Source of the DNA: Nitrospira sp. ND1
Lineage (GTDB): Bacteria; Nitrospirota; Nitrospiria; Nitrospirales; Nitrospiraceae
Reading direction: 5' to 3'
Assembly (NCBI RefSeq): GCF_900170025.1
Contig: NZ_FWEX01000006.1
Coordinates: forward strand, 3,319,999-3,383,998
Length of the DNA: 64,000 bases
Within the stretch, counting starts at the first letter, position 1, and each line of letters starts with the position of its first letter. The notes beneath the pieces were generated by a model. That model had not been told where the DNA came from, ran no database searches, and saw only the letters and a list, made by a program, of their open reading frames with translations. Positions 46,029-55,176 of the stretch are shown one piece after another. Made by a program: the position numbers and the translations under genes.

Positions 46029-48598
46029 GTCTGCGGGTAAATCTCGCCGTAATCCAGATCGATGGAAAAATGTTTGTGCGGATCGATGATATCGACCAAC
46101 AGGTATCGGCACACGGGGCAGAACTCCTTCCCGTCACTGTCTGAGTTGCGCATGATGCAGTTGCCCGTGGGGTGATAGACCCCGCAGTGGTATGTTTTTC
46201 CGCCGGTAAACAATCCGACGATCCGGTTCTTGTGTTTGAAACAGCGTGGGAAATCGATGTCGAGTTTCTTCGGCTTTTGAATGTTGTTCTTATCCGGCAC
46301 ACAGATCTCGTCGCTGTCGGGGTCTTGGTTGAGTGCGCAACCTCTGTCCGTGATGTGGTCCTTGACGTTCAGGGCGATCAATTCGGCGAAGGGATAGTCG
46401 TCCGATCGGGCCGACTCCGAGGCTTGGACGGGCAGGTACAGCACGCAACCGGACCCGAACCGCGCCGCATCGGCCGCGGTAAACGAGTGGCCGGCTTTGG
46501 GGGAGACCAGGATGGCTGCGCCCAGGGGGTTGTCCGGGCCTGGCGGCTTCGAGAGGTCGGCAACTCCTCCGGGATCTGCGAGGCCGACGATCTGCAATTG
46601 TTCGCTGACATCCGGATCGCGCGGTAATGGATTGGGGTACCGTCGAGCGCGCAGGAGCACCGTGTCGCCTTGCTTGAATTGCAGGCTTTGGCCTAAGGGA
46701 ATCGGAATGCGGAAGACGCCGGCCGTGGCCTCGCTGATGACGCCCATGAGGACGGTGGCTTTGCGGATGCGATGCCAGCGCCATTTGATGAGATCGCCGT
46801 CGATGTCGTTGAACGAGTCGAGAAGGTCGCTGTGTTTCTGGAGGTTGCCGTAATGCTGGTCGATCTCGCGGCTCTGCGGCAACGTCCCCTTTTCGCTGTA
46901 CTCGTCGCCCAGGCCGAACGAGTGCGCCACCTCGTGGCAACCCCGAATCAGGCGGTCATGAGATATTTTTTTGGCTATGCGGCCGGTGAGATCGATGCGA
47001 TAGGTCGGTTTGCCCGAGACGGGTCTGGCAGGGATTTCATACCGGTCTTCAACATTCATGGCGATGTACCCGCGGCCGTAGTTCACCCCGCGATCCCATT
47101 TGAGGGAAGAGAAGAGAAAAATCAGCGGGTAGCTGTTGGGGCGTGTTCCGTCCGGCCGGTCGGCCCAGAGCTGACCCATCGGATTTCCTTTGGCATCATG
47201 GAGACGGTTCAAGATCGGATCCAGCCGCGCGCGAGACATGCGTCGTGGATGAAAACCGATTTCGCGATTGTCGCTTTCGTCTGTGACATTCGGGTAGTCG
47301 CCGTAGGCCAATCCGAGGGTTGAATCACTTTCCTCAAGAAACGTTCGCCTCGCCAATTTTTGCCAGCGTCGTACGGTCTCATTTGCAATCCTGTCATGCG
47401 GCACGTCGTCGAGGATGCTGTCCCAGTAGTCGCGGATTTCCTTCACCGGCCTATCGAGGCCCTGACCGGGAATGGGAAGCCCGAGCCTGAAAAGGAGATT
47501 GCTGAGTCCCCAGCGTTCTCCTGCCGATGGATCTTCCGGATCGGGAACGCAGTAGAGATCCACCGTGTCGTCGTCGTTGGTCCGTACGTTGCCGTTATCC
47601 TGTTGCGACGGATAGACCTCGCAGAGCACCGAAACGCCATGATGGCTGGAGGGCACGAAGGCCTGAAAATAATTCATCGATGTGGAGAGGAGGTCGAAGG
47701 GCCGCGTCAGCCGGCTTTTCTTCATAAGCCCCAACAGGCTCCTGATTTGGGATTCAAATTGCGGTTTGTCGTCGGTGGTGTAGCCGTCGCACAAGAAGAG
47801 AAAATTGGGGACGAGTTCCGGGTTGATCGTACCCGGCCAGGTGTCCTGGATTTGCACGGTCTCGGTTCGAATGGTGGGTTCCACCGCCCAGTCAGATGCG
47901 AAGCGAATGTGACCGCTCGCCCTGATCTCCGGTGGCGCAGGATGCGCAGGATCCCGCAGGTCGGCCGGCAGCGTGGCCGTGATCTCCACGGCCGGGTCGC
48001 TCGGGCCATTCCCGACCGAAATGATCAATCGACCTGATGGTTCCACGTTGGCGAGGGGACCCCACGCCAGTCCGGGGTGATTGGTGAGGTCACCGACGGT
48101 ATTGTCATCGAACTGTGCGCGGACCGTGAAACGCCTGAATGTGGTTTGCGGCAAGGTCGGCCCGTCCGGTCGCAAGGTCAGGATCGGAGGTGTCAGCCAG
48201 GTTGAGGTCACGCGGTTATGAAGATGAATCCGGACGCTGATGCGGTATTCCTTGTCGTCGCTCGAATCTTCTGCCGTGGCGTGCAGGAGAAAATTATGAA
48301 TCGTCGTGGCTGGGCCGGGAGGCGCGGGCACACGGATTTCCCCGTTATCATTGTTGATCGTGATTCCGAAGCCGGAGCAGGTCGGCGGCGCGACGGTGAG
48401 GTCGAGCACGTTCCGAAATGAGGGTTGAAAGTTGATGGTGACGTCGGCGTTGGCAGCCAGATATGCGGTTGCGTCTTGCGTCGACCCGTCGGGGAGTTCG
48501 ACATCGATCGCACTGAGGAGGGCAGGTAAGGTTCTTCCACGCAGCAAGTGGATGTCGTACTCTCGACTGCGTTTCCATTTGATCCCGGTAATCGGCAT
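46025..48598 (-). CDS. Large-cluster protein C: M64-like zinc metallopeptidase, 857 residues
   Basis: The C-terminal 600 residues match the M64 (IgA peptidase-like) pattern: VPNFLFLCDGYTTDDKPQF near 263, FDLLSTSMNYFQAFVPSSHH with GVSVLCEV near 301, and the zinc motif CHEVAHSFGLGDEY with His555-Glu556-His559 and Asp565. A Cys/His-rich tail (HPTGNCIMR, then FCPVCRYLL) follows, as in several M64 members. The first 260 residues are beta-rich, with two or three Ig-like stretches. No signal peptide is visible, unusual for a secreted-type peptidase. It is the first gene after the promoter at 48707-48763. Confidence 0.82.
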   Translation of the reverse strand: MPITGIKWKRSREYDIHLLRGRTLPALLSAIDVELPDGSTQDATAYLAANADVTINFQPSFRNVLDLTVAPPTCSGFGITINNDNGEIRVPAPPGPATTIHNFLLHATAEDSSDDKEYRISVRIHLHNRVTSTWLTPPILTLRPDGPTLPQTTFRRFTVRAQFDDNTVGDLTNHPGLAWGPLANVEPSGRLIISVGNGPSDPAVEITATLPADLRDPAHPAPPEIRASGHIRFASDWAVEPTIRTETVQIQDTWPGTINPELVPNFLFLCDGYTTDDKPQFESQIRSLLGLMKKSRLTRPFDLLSTSMNYFQAFVPSSHHGVSVLCEVYPSQQDNGNVRTNDDDTVDLYCVPDPEDPSAGERWGLSNLLFRLGLPIPGQGLDRPVKEIRDYWDSILDDVPHDRIANETVRRWQKLARRTFLEESDSTLGLAYGDYPNVTDESDNREIGFHPRRMSRARLDPILNRLHDAKGNPMGQLWADRPDGTRPNSYPLIFLFSSLKWDRGVNYGRGYIAMNVEDRYEIPARPVSGKPTYRIDLTGRIAKKISHDRLIRGCHEVAHSFGLGDEYSEKGTLPQSREIDQHYGNLQKHSDLLDSFNDIDGDLIKWRWHRIRKATVLMGVISEATAGVFRIPIPLGQSLQFKQGDTVLLRARRYPNPLPRDPDVSEQLQIVGLADPGGVADLSKPPGPDNPLGAAILVSPKAGHSFTAADAARFGSGCVLYLPVQASESARSDDYPFAELIALNVKDHITDRGCALNQDPDSDEICVPDKNNIQKPKKLDIDFPRCFKHKNRIVGLFTGGKTYHCGVYHPTGNCIMRNSDSDGKEFCPVCRYLLVDIIDPHKHFSIDLDYGEIYPQT

Positions 48599-48706
48599 GG
48601 GGGCGTAGATCGTCTAGGGCGATAGTTGTACCGCTGGATTGATGAAACACCTCGCCTCGCACCGCGAGGCTACACAGGGACGCAACCGCTCCTGCAGGAG
48701 GAGCCG

Positions 48707-48763
48707 AACGTACTCCGCTCGTGAATGACTGTCAAATTTCTCTCCGTGGAAAATACGTGCATT
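48707..48763 (-). promoter_or_regulatory. Promoter P2 of the large cluster, with upstream box
   Basis: On the minus strand, an upstream box AATGCACGTATT followed by TTCCACGGA (48763-48743), seven bases, TTGACA (48735-48730), a 17-bp spacer and TACGTT (48712-48707). The same order and spacing occur at 55176-55119 before gene A. It lies in the 193-bp gap between genes B and C. A leader of about 100 bases would precede gene C, including a CTCCTGCAGGAG hairpin. Confidence 0.75.
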
Positions 48764-48791
48764 GCGATGCCGGAGTCTTCACCGTCCCATG

Positions 48792-51700
48792 CTATGCGAG
48801 CACCGCCGTCTTCCCCCGTCGCCGTCGGCGGGCCGGGGCCTGGCCGGCGGCGCCGAAGGGAGCCACCCGGGCCAACACCGCCGCCGAGAGCACATAGCCC
48901 GGCTTAGGTCGCTCCGGTGGCCGAGTCGGATCAATCAGGAGCGTTTCATAAGCAATCGGCGTGGCGAGCCCGGCGTCATCGTCCACCGCGAGATCGTCAG
49001 CCGCGACCGTGAGGCCACCCTGGAGCGGGACAAACGCCGGTTGCGCCAACTGCTCGTCCTCGCGCAAATCTTCATACTGCGCCAGCGCGAAGGGCTCGTG
49101 GACCGGCGTCGTGCGCCAGGGCTGTGCGCCCGCGCGATCGGTGAGCGAGACCGTCACCATCGTGGGGCCGCCCACCAGCGGCGCCGTGCCCAACTTCGTG
49201 AGTGGTCGGTTCAACGGCGCGATCCGCTCCCGTAGCGTCAGCTCCGCCCAGGGATGCACGCGCAGGCCGTTGGCCGGAGGGGCCGTCTCCCGGAACGTCA
49301 CCACCGGGCTGCTGTTGCGGGGCACGGCGCTACTCCAATTGCGCCGGTCCGCCAGGGCCGCGGCGATCAGCCCCACCACATCGACCGCCGCGGGCAGCGG
49401 GGGCGCCGTCCGGCTGCCGAATGTCCGTGAGAAGGACACCGAGACCGAGAAGAACAGGAGCTTGATCTTGGCCTTGCCCGCCACCTGCCAGGGCGTCGGC
49501 CCCGCCAACCGTCCCTTGAACGAGATCCCCATCAGCAGACGGCCGTGATACCGCAGCGCCAAAGCGGCGCCGACGTCCACCTCAAACGCCAAGGGGGCCA
49601 ACTGAAGAATCGCATCGAAGCCGAGCATCCCGTCGAAGCTGAAGCCGCCGCCGGCCGCATGCAAGTCCACCCGGGCGCCGAACTGCACCGTGTTGGAGGT
49701 GACCGCCAGATAGGCCTGGCAGCGTAACTGGAGCGAGTCCCCATCGGCCAGCTGGAGCGCCAGCCGCTGTAAGGCGGGCAATCCCGGTGGCGGCGCAAAC
49801 CGCGGATGGAATCCGCCGATGGCCAAGACGAACTGTGGCTGACGCCCCCAGCCCGCGCGGAGCGCCATGTCGCCGGTCAGGGGGAATTGCAGAATCTTCG
49901 AATCATACAAGGTCGCATCCAACGACACCGTCTCGGCCGAAACATCCAACACACCCAGCGCATCCATCCGGATCTGCACGAGCGGATGGGCTTGGCTCGG
50001 TAACAGCACTTGCAGACGTCCTAAGACCACCACCCGGACCGGTGAAGGGAGTTCGACCAGTAGCGCCAGGTCCAGCGTGAGCAAGGTCGGCGTGCCCCAG
50101 CGCAGTTGCACCATCGGCCCGACCACATGGCGGCCGGCCGTCGGCGGGAAGACGCGGCGCAGGTCGCTGAAGATCTGCGGGGCATTGCGGAGGGGATCAG
50201 ATGGAAACAGAATGGAGTTGAGCGTGCCGGTCTTGAGCCCGTCGCGCAGCACGTCGGTACGGACGGTCCGGTGCAGCGCCACCAATCCACCGATGCCGGT
50301 GAGGGTGAAGCCCAAGCCCACGGGAATCGGCGCGAAGCCTTCGGCGGTCAAGAGAATCACGAGCGAGAAGCCCTTGCTGCCGTCGGGCAGCTTGGTGGTG
50401 AGGAGCCCTAGGGCCTTGATGGCAATGGTCTCGGCCAACTCCAGTTGGAGTATGCCGCTGTATTCAGCCCGTTGGGGATCGAAGCCCAGGAACCCGCCGC
50501 CGGTCACCCCTGCCGTCGTTATCGCCAGGCCGAGGCCGGTCGGAGGCTTGAAGCGGAGATCGACTCCCAAGTTGCCGAGTGCCGGTCCGTCACTGTCCTG
50601 TGGAAGGGCCAAGAGGGCCTCACGGCCGTAGGCCGTGACCATGCAGGCGCAGCCCAGGTTCTGCACTACCACATCGACCGGCCCGAGCGACCCGCGGATG
50701 TCGGCTCCAACCTCGCAGGCGAAGCTCGTTGCCCCTGCCCGAGGAGGCCTGTTGGTGACGGCAACCGTGACTTGGGTTACGGTAAAGGGGCCGACTCGCG
50801 TCTGTAGCGGAAGGTCGAAGGCGATAGTCGGTCTTCCACCAAACGTCAGGCCAGTCTTGCTGGACCAGGCAATCTCCGGGGAGCAGGAGAGTTCAATCGT
50901 CCGTTGCGGCAGTGTACTTTGCAGGAAGCCGTCGGCCTCGCCCAAGGACAGGACAATCTTGCAGCCCGGCTGCCCCTCCGTCCCCGCGGCCGTGAAGCGT
51001 GCGGCGAACTCAGGATCGTCGGCCGAACCATGGAGCGAGGCCTGCAGGACGAACCCGCGCAGTTCAATGCGCGAGGTGCGGGCGTTACCGAGCAGGTACC
51101 GCGGTGTTGTCCCTGCGCTCGTGATTTCGACGACGGTGTCGAGGGCCGCCTCTCCACCTATGAAACCGATATGGTTCGGAAAGCATGCGATGCTGATCAG
51201 GTCGCCGATGGCTGCGTCGACATTCCAACGCAACCGCAAGTGCTCACCGAGCGAGAGTGTCCGTCCGGTTCCTCCCCGCAGGATCGGCATGAAGACCAAG
51301 CCCGATACCGCTGGCTGATCCGTCGATGCGGCCGGGAAGACGTCGCATCCGATTTCATACAAAATCCGGTCGCTGGTGGAATAACCGTAACACCAGCGAG
51401 TTCGCAGAGCGTCCGAATTACGAAGAATGCGGTCTCGTCGCTCCGGCGGCTCGGCAACGTGGCGCCGTTGGTCGGGAACCATAAGCGCTGCGGGAACTCC
51501 GAAGGCACGCAACGTCCTGGCCGCCGCCTCCAACAGCCGTCGGTGCTCGAAGGGATGGGCGCGATCATTCCATCGGTAGGCCCGTGTCAGGGCATCCAGG
51601 GGATTTTTCACTGTCTCGAGCAACTGCTCCCACTCGATACGAATCCTGTCATAGGGCTTGCGAAACGGCCCGTTCGGCTCGGTGGGTTCGTACCGGATGA

Positions 51701-52160
51701 TGCCCCAGAAATGCAGTCCTCCATAGGCCACGGGGTGGTACAGGCGAAGATACTCTTCCAGGAGATCATCCAGGAGGTGATCTCCTATGCTCCTCCAAAA
51801 TTCTTGGTCAGCCAATGGCGCGGGCAAGTCCGCCAGGGCGGACAGTTTGAAATCGGCGAGCGCACGGACGAGCCTGGTGGCTGATCGGGCAATGTCTGCA
51901 CCGTCCTCGATCCCAAGGGAGGTTTCCGGGTCGGCCTCCAAGGCGGATTCCAATCGTTCGGCCAGTTCAAGGAATTGTTCGATGGGCGCCTGAATCTGGA
52001 GCAGGTCGTTGATCTTCGCAAAGACGAGGTCGTCCAGCGTGATTCGCCATCCGTAGCGATGGAACAGGAATTCCATTCCCTCCAGGCTGGACAGCCGCGA
52101 GCGCAGCGGGTCGATGACCCGTTTCAGGGAAAGGTAGAGGGCTGTGAGTTGGTTGGTCAT
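48792..52160 (-). CDS. Large-cluster protein B: DUF6603-like protein, 1,122 residues
   Basis: Same architecture as gene D: helical N-terminus (1-200), a strand-rich linker, then the DUF6603-type region: FKPPTGLGLAITTAGVTGGG, FLGFDPQRAEYSGILQLELA, GFTLTGIGGLVALHRTVRTD and so on to GFSFDGMLGFDAILQLAPLA. No signal peptide or membrane helices. The final 580 residues are nearly identical to gene D, while the first 500 are clearly diverged, with a distinct stretch (VSGLVFMPILRGGTGRTLSL) not found in D. It starts 19 bases after the stop of gene A and ends with an Arg-rich tail (RRRRRGKTAVLA). Confidence 0.8.
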   Translation of the reverse strand: MTNQLTALYLSLKRVIDPLRSRLSSLEGMEFLFHRYGWRITLDDLVFAKINDLLQIQAPIEQFLELAERLESALEADPETSLGIEDGADIARSATRLVRALADFKLSALADLPAPLADQEFWRSIGDHLLDDLLEEYLRLYHPVAYGGLHFWGIIRYEPTEPNGPFRKPYDRIRIEWEQLLETVKNPLDALTRAYRWNDRAHPFEHRRLLEAAARTLRAFGVPAALMVPDQRRHVAEPPERRDRILRNSDALRTRWCYGYSTSDRILYEIGCDVFPAASTDQPAVSGLVFMPILRGGTGRTLSLGEHLRLRWNVDAAIGDLISIACFPNHIGFIGGEAALDTVVEITSAGTTPRYLLGNARTSRIELRGFVLQASLHGSADDPEFAARFTAAGTEGQPGCKIVLSLGEADGFLQSTLPQRTIELSCSPEIAWSSKTGLTFGGRPTIAFDLPLQTRVGPFTVTQVTVAVTNRPPRAGATSFACEVGADIRGSLGPVDVVVQNLGCACMVTAYGREALLALPQDSDGPALGNLGVDLRFKPPTGLGLAITTAGVTGGGFLGFDPQRAEYSGILQLELAETIAIKALGLLTTKLPDGSKGFSLVILLTAEGFAPIPVGLGFTLTGIGGLVALHRTVRTDVLRDGLKTGTLNSILFPSDPLRNAPQIFSDLRRVFPPTAGRHVVGPMVQLRWGTPTLLTLDLALLVELPSPVRVVVLGRLQVLLPSQAHPLVQIRMDALGVLDVSAETVSLDATLYDSKILQFPLTGDMALRAGWGRQPQFVLAIGGFHPRFAPPPGLPALQRLALQLADGDSLQLRCQAYLAVTSNTVQFGARVDLHAAGGGFSFDGMLGFDAILQLAPLAFEVDVGAALALRYHGRLLMGISFKGRLAGPTPWQVAGKAKIKLLFFSVSVSFSRTFGSRTAPPLPAAVDVVGLIAAALADRRNWSSAVPRNSSPVVTFRETAPPANGLRVHPWAELTLRERIAPLNRPLTKLGTAPLVGGPTMVTVSLTDRAGAQPWRTTPVHEPFALAQYEDLREDEQLAQPAFVPLQGGLTVAADDLAVDDDAGLATPIAYETLLIDPTRPPERPKPGYVLSAAVLARVAPFGAAGQAPARRRRRGKTAVLA
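48833..50578 (-). repeat. Long direct repeat, copy in gene B
   Basis: Partner of 42816-44560; same orientation and almost co-linear. Both encode the C-terminal DUF6603-type part. The last codons differ, so each copy keeps its own C-terminus. Confidence 0.85.
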
Positions 52161-52179
52161 AAGAAGACGGATTTCCTGC

Positions 52180-55017
52180 CTACACTTTGGGCAATTGATC
52201 GAGCAAGGCTCTGGTCAACTGGCGGACGACCAACGCCTTGAGTTTCGTCAGGTCAATGAACCCGGCGTCGTTGAGCACGGAGATTTTGCAACTGTCGAGT
52301 TCCATCCCCTGCAGCACATCCCCGATGGCCTCGTCGGCTTGACGGAGTATCTCCGTTCCCACCGCCGGCATCAATTCGGCGCCTTTGTCGTATCCACGTT
52401 TCATGGCCTCCGGCGCGAAGATCGCCCGGAAATAGCGTCCGTGATCGTTGACCTGTTGCGCATAGTAGCGGCCGATATAGTAGGGTTCGGCCGAGACGGG
52501 AGTCGAAATGTCGATGTCGATGCGATCGGGGAAGTCGCTTTCGTGAAGGTAGGTGAGATCCAAGAGTTCGGACAACCACTGCCGCACCGCAGTCAGCTTC
52601 GCCTTATTCTCCCAGGCGCGGGCGGCATCCTCCTGCGCTTCAAGGAACTTCATCCACATTTTGAAAGGAATTTCGAAAACGAAGGCCACTTCGAACAGGG
52701 CGCTCAGCAGCGCGATCCGCGCGAGAAGCGGCACACGTTTGACGACGTGCTTGGCGACCTCTTTGGAGATGCTGTAGGTCGTCACCGGAATAGGCGGCAG
52801 CTTGAACAGTTCGACCAGCTTGCCCATGTTCCGGAGCAGACTGTAGTGGCTACCCAGCTGCTGAATCACATCGAGGTAGGACTCCCCTGTGCTCGTGCGC
52901 TGGGCGTCGAGGATGGCGCGGATCTCATCGGGCGTCAGATGAGCCACTTCTTTCCATTTTGCAATCACCGCCGCGAATTCCTCGCAACTGAGCCCGTCCT
53001 TCTCCTTCACAGGGTCGAAGGTGTGTTTCTCGACGGAGAAGAACGGTGCGAATCCGATTCGCTCCAGGGTGCGCAGCTCTTCGAGATCCGTATACGGCGA
53101 GTCGGGCTCCAAGTTCGGTAGGTTCGTGCGCTGGACCAGGGCCTCCTCCGGGATCCTGAATTTCGGGCCGAGGCGCTCTTCGGCAAACAGATCATTCTGC
53201 GCCGGTGTGGCCGGAGGATCCGCCGACTTCACTTCGTGCCAGCTTCCGTTGAACTCGAAATCGTATGCGATCGCCCGCTTGTCCTCTCGTTCCGATAAGG
53301 AGAGCTCGGAGTAGGACATGCCGCTCGGGAGCACGGCAGATGCAAAATCGGGTTCCCGTTGTCGCAACCATTCGCCGAATCCCTTTTTGCGTCGCAGCGC
53401 TTGCTGGGCATGGTGAAGGTACAGGGCGTAAGTAGGTTTGTACGTCGCGCGCGTGTGATCGATCACGGCTGCCAGTTCATCGAGGCTGAGGCGATCCAAG
53501 TAGGCTGCCAGTTCAGTGCCGGGGGTATCCGGAGAGATCCCGAGAAACGACATGAGTTCATATTCGCGTGTAAGCTGAGAGGTTCGGTCGGGATGCTCGT
53601 AGACGGTGAGGGTGTGGGTGGCGATGCCGTTCGAGGACGAGGGGTGTTCCAGCTTCACGAGATAGGCCTGCTGGTCTCGGATAGACCAGGTGATTCGGCG
53701 AAACGAGTCAGGCCCTGAGAGCAGTGTGATCGTGGCAGTGCCGGAGAGTTCGATATTCTGCTCCTTTTGGAATTCCGCCCGAATGTCCACGCCGGTTCCC
53801 GACCCGTCGCTGAAGCGCTTGGCGTTGAGGAGGGTCATGACCGCGTCGAATTTTTGTTTGTCCTTGGGGTCGGCCTCGACATCTTCGGTGTGGAAGGCCA
53901 AGGTGAACAGCCGGCCTCGCCAAAGGTCGTGATCGCCCTGATAGAAAAACAGCTGGAGCGGGAAGTACTCGTGCGCGCTGGGAGTGGCGACAAGTTTGGC
54001 CTCGGCCCACAGTTTGGCTCGCCGGCGATTCCCCGGCTCGGTGAGGGAGACTTCCTCATACACGCGATATTCGATTTTGTAGTCTGCGCCTTCGTGCGCG
54101 AGCACGTCCTTCAAGAGCCACGCGCTGTTTCGTTCGATGACGAAGACACGCAACCGGTTCGTGAGCGGAAAGCCCTGTGCGGCAAAGGTAGATCGGATGG
54201 AAGGGGGAACTCGTCTGCCGTCCAACGCATCGATCAGTGCTTCATATCGTTGGGCTTCCTCCGGCTCGGGGGCGTCGATGGGCATGGAGGCCAAGGCGAA
54301 CGGCTCGGAGAAACCGGCCGGATCGGATAGTGCGCGAACAATCGCGTCTTTCCGCTCCGGGCTGTGCATGTCCCTCGGCAGAAAGCGCTGTTTCACCAGG
54401 TGGGCATGCACCTCCAGTCTGGTTTTGAACCGCATGTCCTCCATGATCGGGTGCGAGCCGAAGAACTGATAGTCCGTGGGGGCATAGACGTTAGGTTTGC
54501 CCCCCCAGAACGAATGCAAAGCGTACAGCCCTTCCCTGGACTGGCCGAAATTACACGCCCGGACCGTGACCCAGGAATCGTTTTGCAGGTGAGCCAGGAT
54601 CGTCTTCCGTTTCGCTTGAAAGTCTGGGAATTTCCCGGCGAGAAAATCTTGTTGCAGGCACGCCAGCGAGAAAGCCGTGAGGTATCTGAACTCCTGCATC
54701 GCCTCGGAGGAGAGGTTGTTCAGGAGCGGCGTGATCAGACCTTGCGCAGTGCCGTGCGCCACGAGGACGACCTCCCGAATGTGTCGGACACCGCGGGTGG
54801 TCACTTCTGCATGCAGGGTCTCGACGACATCCTGGAGACTGCGCGTATCTTTTCCGATGTGATTCGGATAGAACTTGTTGAAAAATGCCCGTGCCCCCTT
54901 CCCGTAACCGTCGCTCGAGGGGACGAAGTAGAAGAGATAGTCCCTGACGCCCGTCTGTTTGGGGAGAGGGTACTCCTGTATCTTTTCGAAGAGCTGTTTT
55001 CCGATACCAACCGTCAT
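52180..55017 (-). CDS. Large-cluster protein A: unknown 945-residue protein with His/Cys pair resembling clan CD peptidases
   Basis: The N-terminal 180 residues contain VVLVAHGTAQGL with His88-Gly89 and WVTVRACNFGQS with Ala154-Cys155, the order and spacing expected for CHAT/caspase-like domains (strand-HG, strand-AC). The middle is strand-rich. A C-terminal section has one long hydrophobic stretch (about 780-810, around VPLLARIALLSALFEVAFVF) that may be a membrane or amphipathic helix. I start at the ATG 55017; a GTG at 55092 is open, 20 bases from the predicted transcription start, and would add 25 basic residues. First gene after promoter P1. Peptidase activity is inference from a motif pattern. 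Confidence 0.7.
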   Translation of the reverse strand: MTVGIGKQLFEKIQEYPLPKQTGVRDYLFYFVPSSDGYGKGARAFFNKFYPNHIGKDTRSLQDVVETLHAEVTTRGVRHIREVVLVAHGTAQGLITPLLNNLSSEAMQEFRYLTAFSLACLQQDFLAGKFPDFQAKRKTILAHLQNDSWVTVRACNFGQSREGLYALHSFWGGKPNVYAPTDYQFFGSHPIMEDMRFKTRLEVHAHLVKQRFLPRDMHSPERKDAIVRALSDPAGFSEPFALASMPIDAPEPEEAQRYEALIDALDGRRVPPSIRSTFAAQGFPLTNRLRVFVIERNSAWLLKDVLAHEGADYKIEYRVYEEVSLTEPGNRRRAKLWAEAKLVATPSAHEYFPLQLFFYQGDHDLWRGRLFTLAFHTEDVEADPKDKQKFDAVMTLLNAKRFSDGSGTGVDIRAEFQKEQNIELSGTATITLLSGPDSFRRITWSIRDQQAYLVKLEHPSSSNGIATHTLTVYEHPDRTSQLTREYELMSFLGISPDTPGTELAAYLDRLSLDELAAVIDHTRATYKPTYALYLHHAQQALRRKKGFGEWLRQREPDFASAVLPSGMSYSELSLSEREDKRAIAYDFEFNGSWHEVKSADPPATPAQNDLFAEERLGPKFRIPEEALVQRTNLPNLEPDSPYTDLEELRTLERIGFAPFFSVEKHTFDPVKEKDGLSCEEFAAVIAKWKEVAHLTPDEIRAILDAQRTSTGESYLDVIQQLGSHYSLLRNMGKLVELFKLPPIPVTTYSISKEVAKHVVKRVPLLARIALLSALFEVAFVFEIPFKMWMKFLEAQEDAARAWENKAKLTAVRQWLSELLDLTYLHESDFPDRIDIDISTPVSAEPYYIGRYYAQQVNDHGRYFRAIFAPEAMKRGYDKGAELMPAVGTEILRQADEAIGDVLQGMELDSCKISVLNDAGFIDLTKLKALVVRQLTRALLDQLPKV

Positions 55018-55118
55018 GTCGCTACGTATGCGATGGGGTAAATCATGCCGATGGTTCACGCACGTGGCGTGCGTCGACAACCGGCTGTTCACGATACTCG
55101 CTCATTGCGAGCGCTCGG

Positions 55119-55176
55119 AACGTACTCCCGCCGCCTCAATCTGTCAATTGGTTATCCGGTGGATAATACGTGCATT
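55119..55176 (-). promoter_or_regulatory. Promoter P1 of the large cluster, with upstream box
   Basis: On the minus strand: AATGCACGTATT then ATCCACCGGA (55176-55155), seven bases, TTGACA (55147-55142), a 17-bp spacer and TACGTT (55124-55119). Just upstream, TGCACGT at 55180-55186 pairs with ACGTGCA at 55168-55174, giving a palindrome over part of the box. The match with P2 covers box, spacing and both hexamers. Confidence 0.75.

Noticed and set aside
32079..55017. Large cluster as a contractile injection system or prophage.
   Set aside because: No sheath, tube, baseplate, spike, AAA+ or terminase-like proteins; no integrase or att sites; coding is uniform on one strand with host-like GC.
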